This document shows, piece by piece, positions 7,113 to 14,175 of a stretch of DNA of 49,014 bases (positions are counted from its first letter, which is position 1; each line of letters starts with the position of its first letter). The notes below the pieces were generated by a model, which made no database searches, had not been told where the DNA came from, and saw only the letters and a program-made list of their open reading frames with translations. The translations under genes and the position numbers were made by a program. Source of the DNA: JBJXGV01 sp046160485 (lineage in GTDB: Bacteria; Orphanbacterota; Orphanbacteria; JBJXGV01); contig JBJXGV010000042.1 in assembly GCA_046160485.1 (NCBI GenBank), forward strand, positions 1 through 49,014, in the 5' to 3' direction.

Positions 7113-8963
7113 CTACTCTGGCGCGGCGTGGCGATCGGGCGTTGCGCTCATTCGCTGGTACACGAGCGCGCCCTCCGCGCCGATCCAGGCTTCGTGAATC
7201 ATGCGAGCGGGAATGAAGCTATACGCGAACGCCTCGAGCGGTGCGGGCTTCGCCGGCGCAGCGACGTCTTGCTCGAGAGAAAGCGTGACGCTCCCCTGCA
7301 CGAGCACGATGGTCTCGTCGGACGAATGCCAATGCCGCGCGATGTGAAGCCCCGCGGGGAATCGCACGAAACGTTCGACGCCTCCCGTCGCGGGATCGAT
7401 GCGCAGAACCGCCTGCGTGGCGCCGGGTGGCAGCGCCGGCGCGGTGACGAACTCCAACGCCGCCGCGGAAAGCGCAAGACCAGCGACATCGTGTGCGCCC
7501 GACTCGATGACGAGCGCGCCGCCGAAGAGACGCTCGTACTGCGCGACGTTCGCGGGCGCGAGATCGGGTGCGGCCGCGTCGGATGAATCGGCGGCGTCGG
7601 CGCGCGCGGCCGGCGCGGCGGCGAGCGCGGCGAACACAAGGAGCGCGGTGACGGCCGCGGCGCGCGCGACCGGCGGAGTACTCGACGCGCTCGGCGAGTT
7701 CGGCGCGCTCGGCGCGCTCGGCGCGGCGTCGCTCGGATCCTCGACGGGGGTGTCGCGCCGGTAGCGTCGCAGCACCGGATTGCGCGCGGCGATCCACAGC
7801 GTCGCGATCACGCATCCGATCCCGCCCGTCACGACGGAGAACGGCGCACCGAACGCGTTCGCGACGAGCCCCGCCTCGAGTTCGCCGAGCTGCGGCCCGC
7901 CCATGAAGAAAATCATGTTCACGCTCGTCATGCGCCCGCGCAGGTGATCGGGCGTCGCAAGCTGACGAATCACGTTTCGCAGCACCATGCTCACCGTGTC
8001 CGCCGCGCCGACGAGGCCCAGACACGCGAACGTCAGCCAAAAGTTGCGCGAGAAACCGAACGTGATCGTCGCGAGCCCGTAGACGAGCACCGCAAGAAGC
8101 AGAACGCGTCCGCGGCGGTCGATGCGATCGATGAAGTAGACCATCGCCCCGCCGGTGACGACGGCGCCGACGGCGGGCGCCGCGTAGAGCAGCCCGTAGC
8201 CGCGCGCACCAACATCGAGAATGTCCTGCGCGAAGATCGGCAGAAGCGCGGTCGCCGACGAGAAAAACGTCGCGAAGAAATCGAGAAACATCGATGAGCG
8301 GATGAGCGGCCGCGTGAAGACGAAGCGCAGCCCCGCGAGGCCAGCACGGAAGCTGATCTCGCCGCGCTCTTCCTTCGTCGTCTCGACGTTGCGCATGAGG
8401 AGTAGCGCGACGATCACCGCGAGAAACGAGACCGCGTTGATCGCGTAGACCCACGCGACGCTGCGCGCGGCGATCAAGATCCCGCCGAGCGCCGGTCCGA
8501 GCACGCACGCGATCTGAAACATGATCGTGTTAAGGCTGATCGCGTTCGGCAGGTGCGCGCGCGGCACGAGGCTCGGAATGAGCGACTGGCGCGCGGGGCC
8601 GTCGAACGACGTCGCCGCTGAGCCGAGCGCCGTCAACAGGTAGAGCGGCCACACGACGGTGATGCCGCGAAACGCGAGAATCGCGAGCGCCGCCGCGGTG
8701 AGCGTTTGACAGGTTTGCGTGAGAAGGAGAAGACGGCGGCGATTGAGCGCGTCGGCCACGACGCCGCCCACGAGAGAGAACAGAATGATCGGCGCGACGC
8801 GCACGAGCCCAACGAGCCCGAGCGCGAGCCCCTTCTTCTCCGGCGGCACGAGAAGCGACACGTGCCACAAGACCGCCGCCGTCTGCATCATCGAGCCGGA
8901 GAACGAAACGAGAAGCCCGATCCACAGCAGACGAAAGTTTCGATGCTTCAGCGCATCGAACAA
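7113..8963 (-). CDS. MFS efflux transporter (EntS-like, MFS_3) fused to a C-terminal cupin domain
   Basis: A 616-residue protein. Residues 1-410 are a 12-helix major facilitator of the enterobactin-exporter (MFS_3) group: M-F-D-A-L-K-H-R-N-F-R-L-L-W start, G-G-V-V-A-D and D-R-R-G-R loop signatures. A Ser/Pro/Ala linker (about 410-440) follows, then a hydrophobic stretch that looks exactly like a signal peptide (A-A-V-T-A-L-L-V-F-A-A-L-A-A-A-P-A-A-R-A-D-A, about 443-464). The last 130 residues are a cupin (R-F-P-A-G-L-H-I-A-R-H-W-H-S-S-D-E-T, metal-binding His cluster). No ATG, GTG or TTG start precedes the signal-like segment, so the fusion appears real. If the segment acts as a thirteenth helix the cupin would be periplasmic. 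Substrate unknown. Confidence 0.8.
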   Translation of the reverse strand: MFDALKHRNFRLLWIGLLVSFSGSMMQTAAVLWHVSLLVPPEKKGLALGLVGLVRVAPIILFSLVGGVVADALNRRRLLLLTQTCQTLTAAALAILAFRGITVVWPLYLLTALGSAATSFDGPARQSLIPSLVPRAHLPNAISLNTIMFQIACVLGPALGGILIAARSVAWVYAINAVSFLAVIVALLLMRNVETTKEERGEISFRAGLAGLRFVFTRPLIRSSMFLDFFATFFSSATALLPIFAQDILDVGARGYGLLYAAPAVGAVVTGGAMVYFIDRIDRRGRVLLLAVLVYGLATITFGFSRNFWLTFACLGLVGAADTVSMVLRNVIRQLATPDHLRGRMTSVNMIFFMGGPQLGELEAGLVANAFGAPFSVVTGGIGCVIATLWIAARNPVLRRYRRDTPVEDPSDAAPSAPSAPNSPSASSTPPVARAAAVTALLVFAALAAAPAARADAADSSDAAAPDLAPANVAQYERLFGGALVIESGAHDVAGLALSAAALEFVTAPALPPGATQAVLRIDPATGGVERFVRFPAGLHIARHWHSSDETIVLVQGSVTLSLEQDVAAPAKPAPLEAFAYSFIPARMIHEAWIGAEGALVYQRMSATPDRHAAPE

Positions 8964-8973
8964 CGTGGAGCGG

Positions 8974-9633
8974 CTAGCCTCCAGATTTCACGGTCTTGAG
9001 CATTGCGTGGAATTCCTTCTCGGCGGCGACGATCGTCTCTTTGGGGCCGACTGCCTTGAAGAACCACGGCCCGCCTTTGCCTTCGACGACCGCGCCGAGC
9101 AGGCGCCATCCCGGCTTCGGCTGCGACGCGCCGCTTCCGGGCATGCCCGAGGCGTAGGTGCCATCCGCGTCGACCGTCGTCACTTTGAAATCGCCGACCA
9201 TGAATGGTTCCGCGGGTCCCTTGCTCGAAGACTGCGCGCCGCCCTCGGGTGTCATCTGGTTGATCCAGCGATCGATGTTCGACGCGACGTCGCCGCCTTG
9301 CCCGACCCCGAAGTGGAACATCACGAGTTCGCCGTCTTCGACGCCGCTCTTCGCCGCCGGCAGTTTGTATTGCGCCTTGCGCATCGACGACGTGATCGGC
9401 GTTGCCGACCACGTGCTCGGCACCGCGTAGACAAGCCCGACGGCCGACACCTTCGTGGTGGCCGTCGTCGCCGACGCAGCCGCTGACGCCGGCTTCGGCT
9501 TGGTGCTGCCCTCCGCTTTCGTGCTCTTCGCGTTCGTGTCGTACGCGCGCGCCGCCGCCGGAGCCAACGCGGCCGCGACGAGCGCCGCCACGACAACCGC
9601 GGGTGCGACGAACGAATGTGATCTCTGCGTCAT
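8974..9633 (-). CDS. Secreted protein of unknown function
   Basis: A 219-residue protein with a strong AGGAGGAG Shine-Dalgarno just upstream of the ATG. An N-terminal signal peptide ends near A-A-A-R-A-Y (about residue 30), followed by an Ala/Thr/Lys linker. The folded part (about 65-215) begins V-P-S-T-W and contains F-H-F-G-V-G-Q-G-G, N-I-D-R-W and P-G-W-R-L-L-G-A-V-V-E. From memory this resembles a family of secreted or lipoprotein hypotheticals found in Planctomycetes and Acidobacteria. No function is known to me. It lies ten bases upstream of the convergent-strand operon partner MFS-cupin and could be co-transcribed with it. Confidence 0.8.
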   Translation of the reverse strand: MTQRSHSFVAPAVVVAALVAAALAPAAARAYDTNAKSTKAEGSTKPKPASAAASATTATTKVSAVGLVYAVPSTWSATPITSSMRKAQYKLPAAKSGVEDGELVMFHFGVGQGGDVASNIDRWINQMTPEGGAQSSSKGPAEPFMVGDFKVTTVDADGTYASGMPGSGASQPKPGWRLLGAVVEGKGGPWFFKAVGPKETIVAAEKEFHAMLKTVKSGG

Positions 9634-9786
9634 ATCGCTCCTCCTAAAGTTCGCTGGCGCGGCGCGAGTGCGCCGCGCGGTGTGTCACAAGACGATGGGC
9701 CGCGAGCATCCGAACAACGACGCGATTACGAATTTCGCGCCGGTCGCGGCGATCGCGGCCCAAGAAGACGACGTTGCGCCGTGTGG

Positions 9787-10410
9787 CTACTTCTTCTCTG
9801 CAGGAGCCTTGACCTTCGTTGCTTCGATGTTGATCGCGAGGTGCACATCGTCGCCGAGCACCGTGCCGCCTTGGTCGAGGGTCTTGTTCCAGACCACGCC
9901 GAATTCCTTGCGATCGATTTTGCCGGTGACTTCGAAGCCCGCCTTGTCGTTGCCCCACGGGTCCGCCATCAAACCGCCGAACGCGACGTTGAGATCGACC
10001 GGCTTCGTGACGCCATGCATCGTGAGGTTGCCCGTGACGACGAGATCCGTCGGCGACTTCGCGACGATCTTGGTGCTCTGGAACGTGATCTTCGGGAACT
10101 TCTCGACGTCGAAGAAGTCGGGGCCCTTCAGGTGCGCGTCGCGATCGGCGACGTCGGTGTCGATGCTCGCGGCGTCGATGTCGAACTTGACCGAGCCCTT
10201 CGAGAGATCCGCCGGGTCGAGCTTAATTTCGCCGGAGAAAACCTTGAACCCGCCGGCGACCTTCGCGACGAGGTGGCGAACTTTGAAGCCGACGTCGGAG
10301 TGTCCGGCGTCGACTTCGTAGGTATCGAGTGCCGCGCGGGCTGGGAGCGCGACGCCGAGGCTAGCGATGAGTCCGAACGCAGATAGAGCGATGCAAAGGG
10401 AACGCGACAT
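9787..10410 (-). CDS. YceI-family periplasmic lipid-binding protein
   Basis: A 207-residue protein. A longer frame exists upstream but ATG 10410 is the right start: AGGAGG precedes it and a signal peptide (M-S-R-S-L-C-I-A-L ... A-L-P-A-R-A) follows at once. The mature domain has the YceI lipocalin-like signatures D-A-G-H-S-D-V-G-F-K-V-R-H, S-V-K-F-D-I-D and T-G-N-L-T-M-H-G-V-T-K-P-V. Family members bind polyisoprenoids such as isoprenoid quinones. That would fit a cell with two quinol-oxidising complexes, but the link is only inferred. Confidence 0.93.
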   Translation of the reverse strand: MSRSLCIALSAFGLIASLGVALPARAALDTYEVDAGHSDVGFKVRHLVAKVAGGFKVFSGEIKLDPADLSKGSVKFDIDAASIDTDVADRDAHLKGPDFFDVEKFPKITFQSTKIVAKSPTDLVVTGNLTMHGVTKPVDLNVAFGGLMADPWGNDKAGFEVTGKIDRKEFGVVWNKTLDQGGTVLGDDVHLAINIEATKVKAPAEKK

Positions 10411-10526
10411 CTTCGAGATTCCTCCTAAGGATGGGTTTGCTGCGGAACGAGGCTTCCCGGCTCGGGGGGCCGCAAGCGATGAGTGAGCTTTCCGGAACCG
10501 AGACCCGGCGAACATATGCGCTCGCT

Positions 10527-10532
10527 TATACT
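10527..10532 (+). promoter_or_regulatory. Candidate -10 box for enoyl-CoA hydratase gene
   Basis: TATACT lies 40 bases before the crotonase ATG in the divergent gap with yceI. No clear -35 is present. An SD-like AAGGAGGG at 10561-10568 follows, so the transcript would have a short leader. Confidence 0.3.
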
Positions 10533-10572
10533 CCGTCAAGCGCGGTTCGTTCCGCGCTCCAAGGAGGGAATC

Positions 10573-11349
10573 ATGGGAGATGACGTGAAGATTCGGTGGC
10601 AACGCGACGGAAGAACAGCGGCGCTTTCGCTCGCCGCGCCGCCGCTCAACATCCTCGACATCGCGATGCTGCGCGAGTTGTCCGCGGCGTTCGACGCGGT
10701 CGAGCACGACGCGGCGCCGCCGCACGTGATCGTGTTGCGCGGCGACGGCGCGAAGGCGTTTTCGGCCGGCGCGAGCGTTGCCGATCACACGCCGGACCGC
10801 GTCGGCGAGATGCTCGCGGCATTCCACGGCGCACTTCGCGCGATCCCGCGCATGCAGCCCGTTGTCGTCGCGGCGGTGCGCGGTCTCTGCCTCGGCGGCG
10901 GCTGGGAACTCGCAAGCGCGTGCGACCTCGTGATCGCGAGCGAGAGCGCCGTCTTCTCGCAACCGGAGATCGATCTCGCGTGTTTTCCGCCGGTCGCGTC
11001 GGCGCTTTATCCGCGAATTGCCGGGCGCCATCGCGCGGCGGAAATCGTGCTGCTCGGCGGGCGCTTTAGCGCGCACGATGCCGCGCGATTCGGCCTCGTC
11101 AACTCGGTCGTGCCCGACGCGGAACTCGATGCGGCGGTCGCGCGCGTCGTCGAGACGCTCGCGTCGAAGAGCCGCGCCGCGCTCGCGATCGCGAAGCGCT
11201 CGATCGCACTCGGCGGGGCGCACGCGCCCGACGACGCGATCGCCGCGTGCGAGCGCCTCTACCTCGACGAACTCGTGAAGACGAAAGACATGGAAGAGGG
11301 AATCCGCGCGTTCATGGAGAAGCGGCGGCCGGAGTGGACCGACCGCTAA
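10573..11349 (+). CDS. Enoyl-CoA hydratase/isomerase, cyclohexadienoyl-CoA-hydratase (Dch)-like
   Basis: A 258-residue crotonase. ATG 10573 follows AAGGAGGG. The oxyanion-hole and catalytic segments are intact: F-S-A-G-A-S-V-A-D-H-T-P-D, then G-G-G-W-E-L-A-S-A-C-D and S-Q-P-E-I-D-L-A-C-F-P-P, each bearing the usual Glu. The combination of V-A-D-H-T-P-D, C-F-P-P-V-A-S-A-L-Y-P and the C-terminal Y-L-D-E-L ... E-G-I-R-A-F-M-E-K-R-R-P is, from memory, closest to cyclohexa-1,5-diene-1-carbonyl-CoA hydratases of anaerobic aromatic degraders. No other benzoyl-CoA pathway genes are seen nearby, so a general beta-oxidation role is equally possible. Confidence 0.85.
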   Translation: MGDDVKIRWQRDGRTAALSLAAPPLNILDIAMLRELSAAFDAVEHDAAPPHVIVLRGDGAKAFSAGASVADHTPDRVGEMLAAFHGALRAIPRMQPVVVAAVRGLCLGGGWELASACDLVIASESAVFSQPEIDLACFPPVASALYPRIAGRHRAAEIVLLGGRFSAHDAARFGLVNSVVPDAELDAAVARVVETLASKSRAALAIAKRSIALGGAHAPDDAIAACERLYLDELVKTKDMEEGIRAFMEKRRPEWTDR

Positions 11350-11571
11350 CCACACCCTGGGCAAAGCCGCTGGCAGACGCGTTCAGCAACGGGGCGGGAG
11401 GCACTAGCCCTGAAAACCTGCTTGAGTTGGTCTGGCGAACTCGCGTAAGCTCGCTCCTGCATCTGGTACGCCCCATGGCACTTCGCTTCTTGCGCGTCCG
11501 TCAGTTCTCGCCCTTCGGCGTCATCCGCGTTCGGAGTAGAACCATGCCGTCACCTTGACGGGAGGAAAGCG
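11350..11571. other. Intergenic region, lower GC
   Basis: No gene supported in these 222 bases. The composition shifts to lower GC here, matching the next gene. GGGAGGAAAG just before ATG 11572 is its Shine-Dalgarno. Confidence 0.5.
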
Positions 11572-12465
11572 ATGAAACGTGCGATCCCCTGGATGTGCGT
11601 GCTTTCAGTAGTTCTCGCGTCCGTTGCCGTCGCTCAGCCGGACCCGGATCCCACGGATCTAGACCTAGACGGTCTGCTCGGAATCGCCGCACCCGTCCCC
11701 GAGGCTGACGCACCTGAAGTCCTCGCGTTGCAAGGCGTCGGCAGCATGCTCATCGAGCGGGGTCATATCGAGACCTTCGATGTCAGCGGCTTCACCTCTT
11801 TTCTTGAGACTCAGGGATGGACGGTGGAAACCAACACCATCCGTCCCGTGACCGTGGATCTGCTGACGCCCTATGACATCGTAATGATCCCAGTTGGAAC
11901 CACAAACATCCTGCCGTTCGTCTCGAGCGAGGTCGAGGCATTCGAGTCCTATGTTCAAGGCGGCGGCGGAGTCTGGATCTTTCACGACTCAGGCAAGCCA
12001 CCTTCCGGGATCAACTCGCTTGCTAGCGCCTTTGGCATTACGTTCTACAATGACACGGTCATAGATTCCACAGACAACGAAGACAACACGAGGTTTTGGC
12101 CACGAATCTCGGAGCTAGCTGTTCATCCGGCTACAGATGGTGTCTCGTCCTTCGGTTACTACGCTGGTTGCTGTCTAAGCGTGTCGCCGCCGGCCTTCAT
12201 TCTTGGGTCTGGCGACGCGGACGCCTACTCTGCCAATTGCAATACGAGTCCTACTGTCCTTGCTGCTTACGAAGCCGGTGGCCGCGTCGTCTTTTCAGGC
12301 GACAACACACCTCTCTTCCCGTCCTACTATCCGGAGCGACTCAGAGACGAAGAGGAACTGCTCCTTCAGAACATCGTGAACTGGCTACTTGGCGAAGGCC
12401 CTACGGCGACCACACCTGCTTCGTGGGGCAGAATTAAGCACTTCTATTCCGCTGAGACTGACTAG
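11572..12465 (+). CDS. Secreted protein with class I glutamine-amidotransferase-like (DUF4350-type) domain, atypical composition
   Basis: A 297-residue protein with a signal peptide (M-K-R-A-I-P-W-M-C-V ... V-A-V-A-Q). The body looks like a GATase1/DUF4350-like flavodoxin fold: I-V-M-I-P-V-G-T-T, then F-E-S-Y-V-Q-G-G-G-G-V-W-I-F-H-D-S-G, then G-G-R-V-V-F-S-G-D-N-T-P-L near the end with a helix I-V-N-W-L-L. No catalytic Cys nucleophile is evident, so it is likely a binding or structural variant. The tail S-W-G-R-I-K-H-F-Y may be a lineage-specific C-terminal signature. Its codon usage is clearly different from the neighbours, with many A/T-ending codons and rare AGA and CTA. That points to recent transfer or weak selection. 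Confidence 0.75.
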   Translation: MKRAIPWMCVLSVVLASVAVAQPDPDPTDLDLDGLLGIAAPVPEADAPEVLALQGVGSMLIERGHIETFDVSGFTSFLETQGWTVETNTIRPVTVDLLTPYDIVMIPVGTTNILPFVSSEVEAFESYVQGGGGVWIFHDSGKPPSGINSLASAFGITFYNDTVIDSTDNEDNTRFWPRISELAVHPATDGVSSFGYYAGCCLSVSPPAFILGSGDADAYSANCNTSPTVLAAYEAGGRVVFSGDNTPLFPSYYPERLRDEEELLLQNIVNWLLGEGPTATTPASWGRIKHFYSAETD

Positions 12466-12637
12466 GCTCCAACACATCCTCTCGACCGGCGCACAGAAAA
12501 GCTGTCCTCCATGATCTGGATCGCGCCCGGCAGTGACTCGTGCGCCACCTGGTGCGCCAAGACATCCCACGATCGGGAGCCTTCGGAAACTCGGGGCGGT
12601 TCAGCATCGAGGACGTGGCTGCGTCCCGCGAGAGGTT
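12466..12637. other. Intergenic region between convergent genes
   Basis: No complete gene is supported. Short open stretches exist on both strands: minus about 12475-12635, and plus 12535-12642, the latter ending E-D-V-A-A-S-R-E-R-F. They could be remnants of a decayed gene linked to the AT-richer island. I could not identify a family. Confidence 0.3.
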
Positions 12638-14146
12638 CTAGTGCGTGCCGATGACGCGCGGCGGCGCGAGGCGTTCGGGCATGTCGGCGAGAACGTAGGC
12701 TAGGACCGCCATCGCGGCGACGTTGCGGTTGAGGTCGGCGCGGTCGATCTTCTCGAACGTGTCGGCGTGCGTGTGGTGCACGTCGAAGTAGCGGCTCGTG
12801 TCGTGGCGCACGCCGATTCCGGCAACGCCCTCCTTCACCATCGGCTCGACGTCGACGCCGGATCCGCCAGGCACCATGCCGGTCGCGCCGAGCGGCTCGA
12901 AGAGCGGCGCCAACTCGCGCAGGATCGCGACACCACGCACGCGCGCCGCCGCGACATCGGCCTCGGCCCTCGCGTCGCTGGCGCTGTCGCCCGTTTCGAT
13001 CGCGCGCAGATCGAGGCTGAATCCCTGGACCGGCCCGTTCCCGGAATCAGATTCGATCGCGGCGACATGATTGTGCGCCACGCCCTGGTACGTGTCGCGG
13101 TAGGCGTTGCCGCCGCGCGCGCCGTTCTCTTCATTCGTGAAGAGCACGACGCGAATGGTGCGGCGCGGCGCGAGGCCGAGACGCTGAATCAGATGCGCGG
13201 CCTCCATCGCGAGGATGCATCCGACGCCGTCGTCCTGCGCGCCCTGGCCGACGTCCCACGAATCGAGGTGCCCGCTGACGACGACGATCTCATCAGGAAG
13301 CTCGCGCCCGACGACCTCGCCGATGACGTTCGCGGAGGGCGCGTCCTCGAGTTGGTGCGCGCCCATCTCGAGACGCACGCGCATCCGCTCGCCGCGGTCC
13401 GACATGCGGCGCATCATCGTCGCGTTCTCGATCGTGATGCACGCCGCGGGGATCTTCGGTTGATCCTCAGCGTACATGAGGGTGCCGGTGTGCGGCGTGT
13501 CGAAACTGATCGGTCCGACGGAGCGCACGAGCACGGCCGCGGCGCCGTACTTCGCGGCGCGCGACGCACCGCGCGTGCGGTACGGCACCGTGTTGCCGTA
13601 GCCCGCGTATGGAACATCGAAGAGAACGATCTTGCCGCGCACGCCCGCTTCGCCGAGCGAATCGAGATGCGGGAAGCTGTCGACGACAACGACGTCAGCG
13701 GTGATGCCACCGCGTGGCGTGCCGACGCTCATGCCGATGCCGAGCATCGAGAGTTCGTGCTCCGCGGGCTCCAAGACCGTCGCGCGCTCCGCGCCGCGCA
13801 CCCACGCCGGCACCATCACCTTCTCCGTGTGAACGTTCGCGAGTCCGTCGGCGCGCATCGCGCCCGCGGCCCATTCAATCGCGCGATCGAGGCGCGGCGA
13901 GCCGCTCAGGCGGTGGCCGATTCGATCGCAGAGAAACGCGAGCTTGTCGTACGCGTCTGGTGAGAGCTGCGCTTCTCCGATGAGGCGCGCTGCGGCCTCG
14001 TGATAGCGTTCGGCGAGGTTCGTCGCGTCGGCGGCGTGTGATGCGCTTCCTGCGTCAGCCGCCTGCGCGTGCGCACCGCGGCTCGTGTGAAGCGTGATGG
14101 CGAACGCCGCGCACAACGCCGCGGTCGCCGCGATCACCAGTCTCAT
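12638..14146 (-). CDS. Secreted M28-family zinc metallopeptidase, carboxypeptidase Q-like
   Basis: A 502-residue protein. ATG 14146 begins a signal peptide (M-R-L-V-I-A-A-T-A-A-L-C ... G-A-H-A-Q-A). The frame stays open upstream, but that part is the shadow of the next gene. A PA-like insert (about 170-260) precedes the peptidase core. Two-zinc ligands and catalytic residues of clan MH are visible: V-S-G-H-L-D-S-W-D, G-A-Q-D-D-G-V-G, N-E-E-N-G, E-S-D-S-G-N-G and the late H-H-T-H-A-D-T-F. Architecture and motifs fit plasma glutamate carboxypeptidase (carboxypeptidase Q). It should cleave dipeptides or terminal residues in the periplasm or outside the cell. Confidence 0.9.
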   Translation of the reverse strand: MRLVIAATAALCAAFAITLHTSRGAHAQAADAGSASHAADATNLAERYHEAAARLIGEAQLSPDAYDKLAFLCDRIGHRLSGSPRLDRAIEWAAGAMRADGLANVHTEKVMVPAWVRGAERATVLEPAEHELSMLGIGMSVGTPRGGITADVVVVDSFPHLDSLGEAGVRGKIVLFDVPYAGYGNTVPYRTRGASRAAKYGAAAVLVRSVGPISFDTPHTGTLMYAEDQPKIPAACITIENATMMRRMSDRGERMRVRLEMGAHQLEDAPSANVIGEVVGRELPDEIVVVSGHLDSWDVGQGAQDDGVGCILAMEAAHLIQRLGLAPRRTIRVVLFTNEENGARGGNAYRDTYQGVAHNHVAAIESDSGNGPVQGFSLDLRAIETGDSASDARAEADVAAARVRGVAILRELAPLFEPLGATGMVPGGSGVDVEPMVKEGVAGIGVRHDTSRYFDVHHTHADTFEKIDRADLNRNVAAMAVLAYVLADMPERLAPPRVIGTH

Positions 14147-14175
14147 CCCGTCTCTCGTCGGCGGAGTCGCGTGCA

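Noticed and set aside
7944..8297. Plus-strand Arg/Glu-rich ORFs opposite the MFS gene
   Set aside because: These are typical antisense shadows of a GC-rich membrane protein gene.
9787..11364. 525-codon minus frame containing YceI
   Set aside because: The upstream part lies opposite the hydratase gene and has shadow composition. AGGAGG and a signal peptide mark ATG 10410.
12385..12570. 61-codon minus ORF
   Set aside because: Mostly overlaps the end of the plus-strand secreted protein, with no Shine-Dalgarno or recognisable motif.
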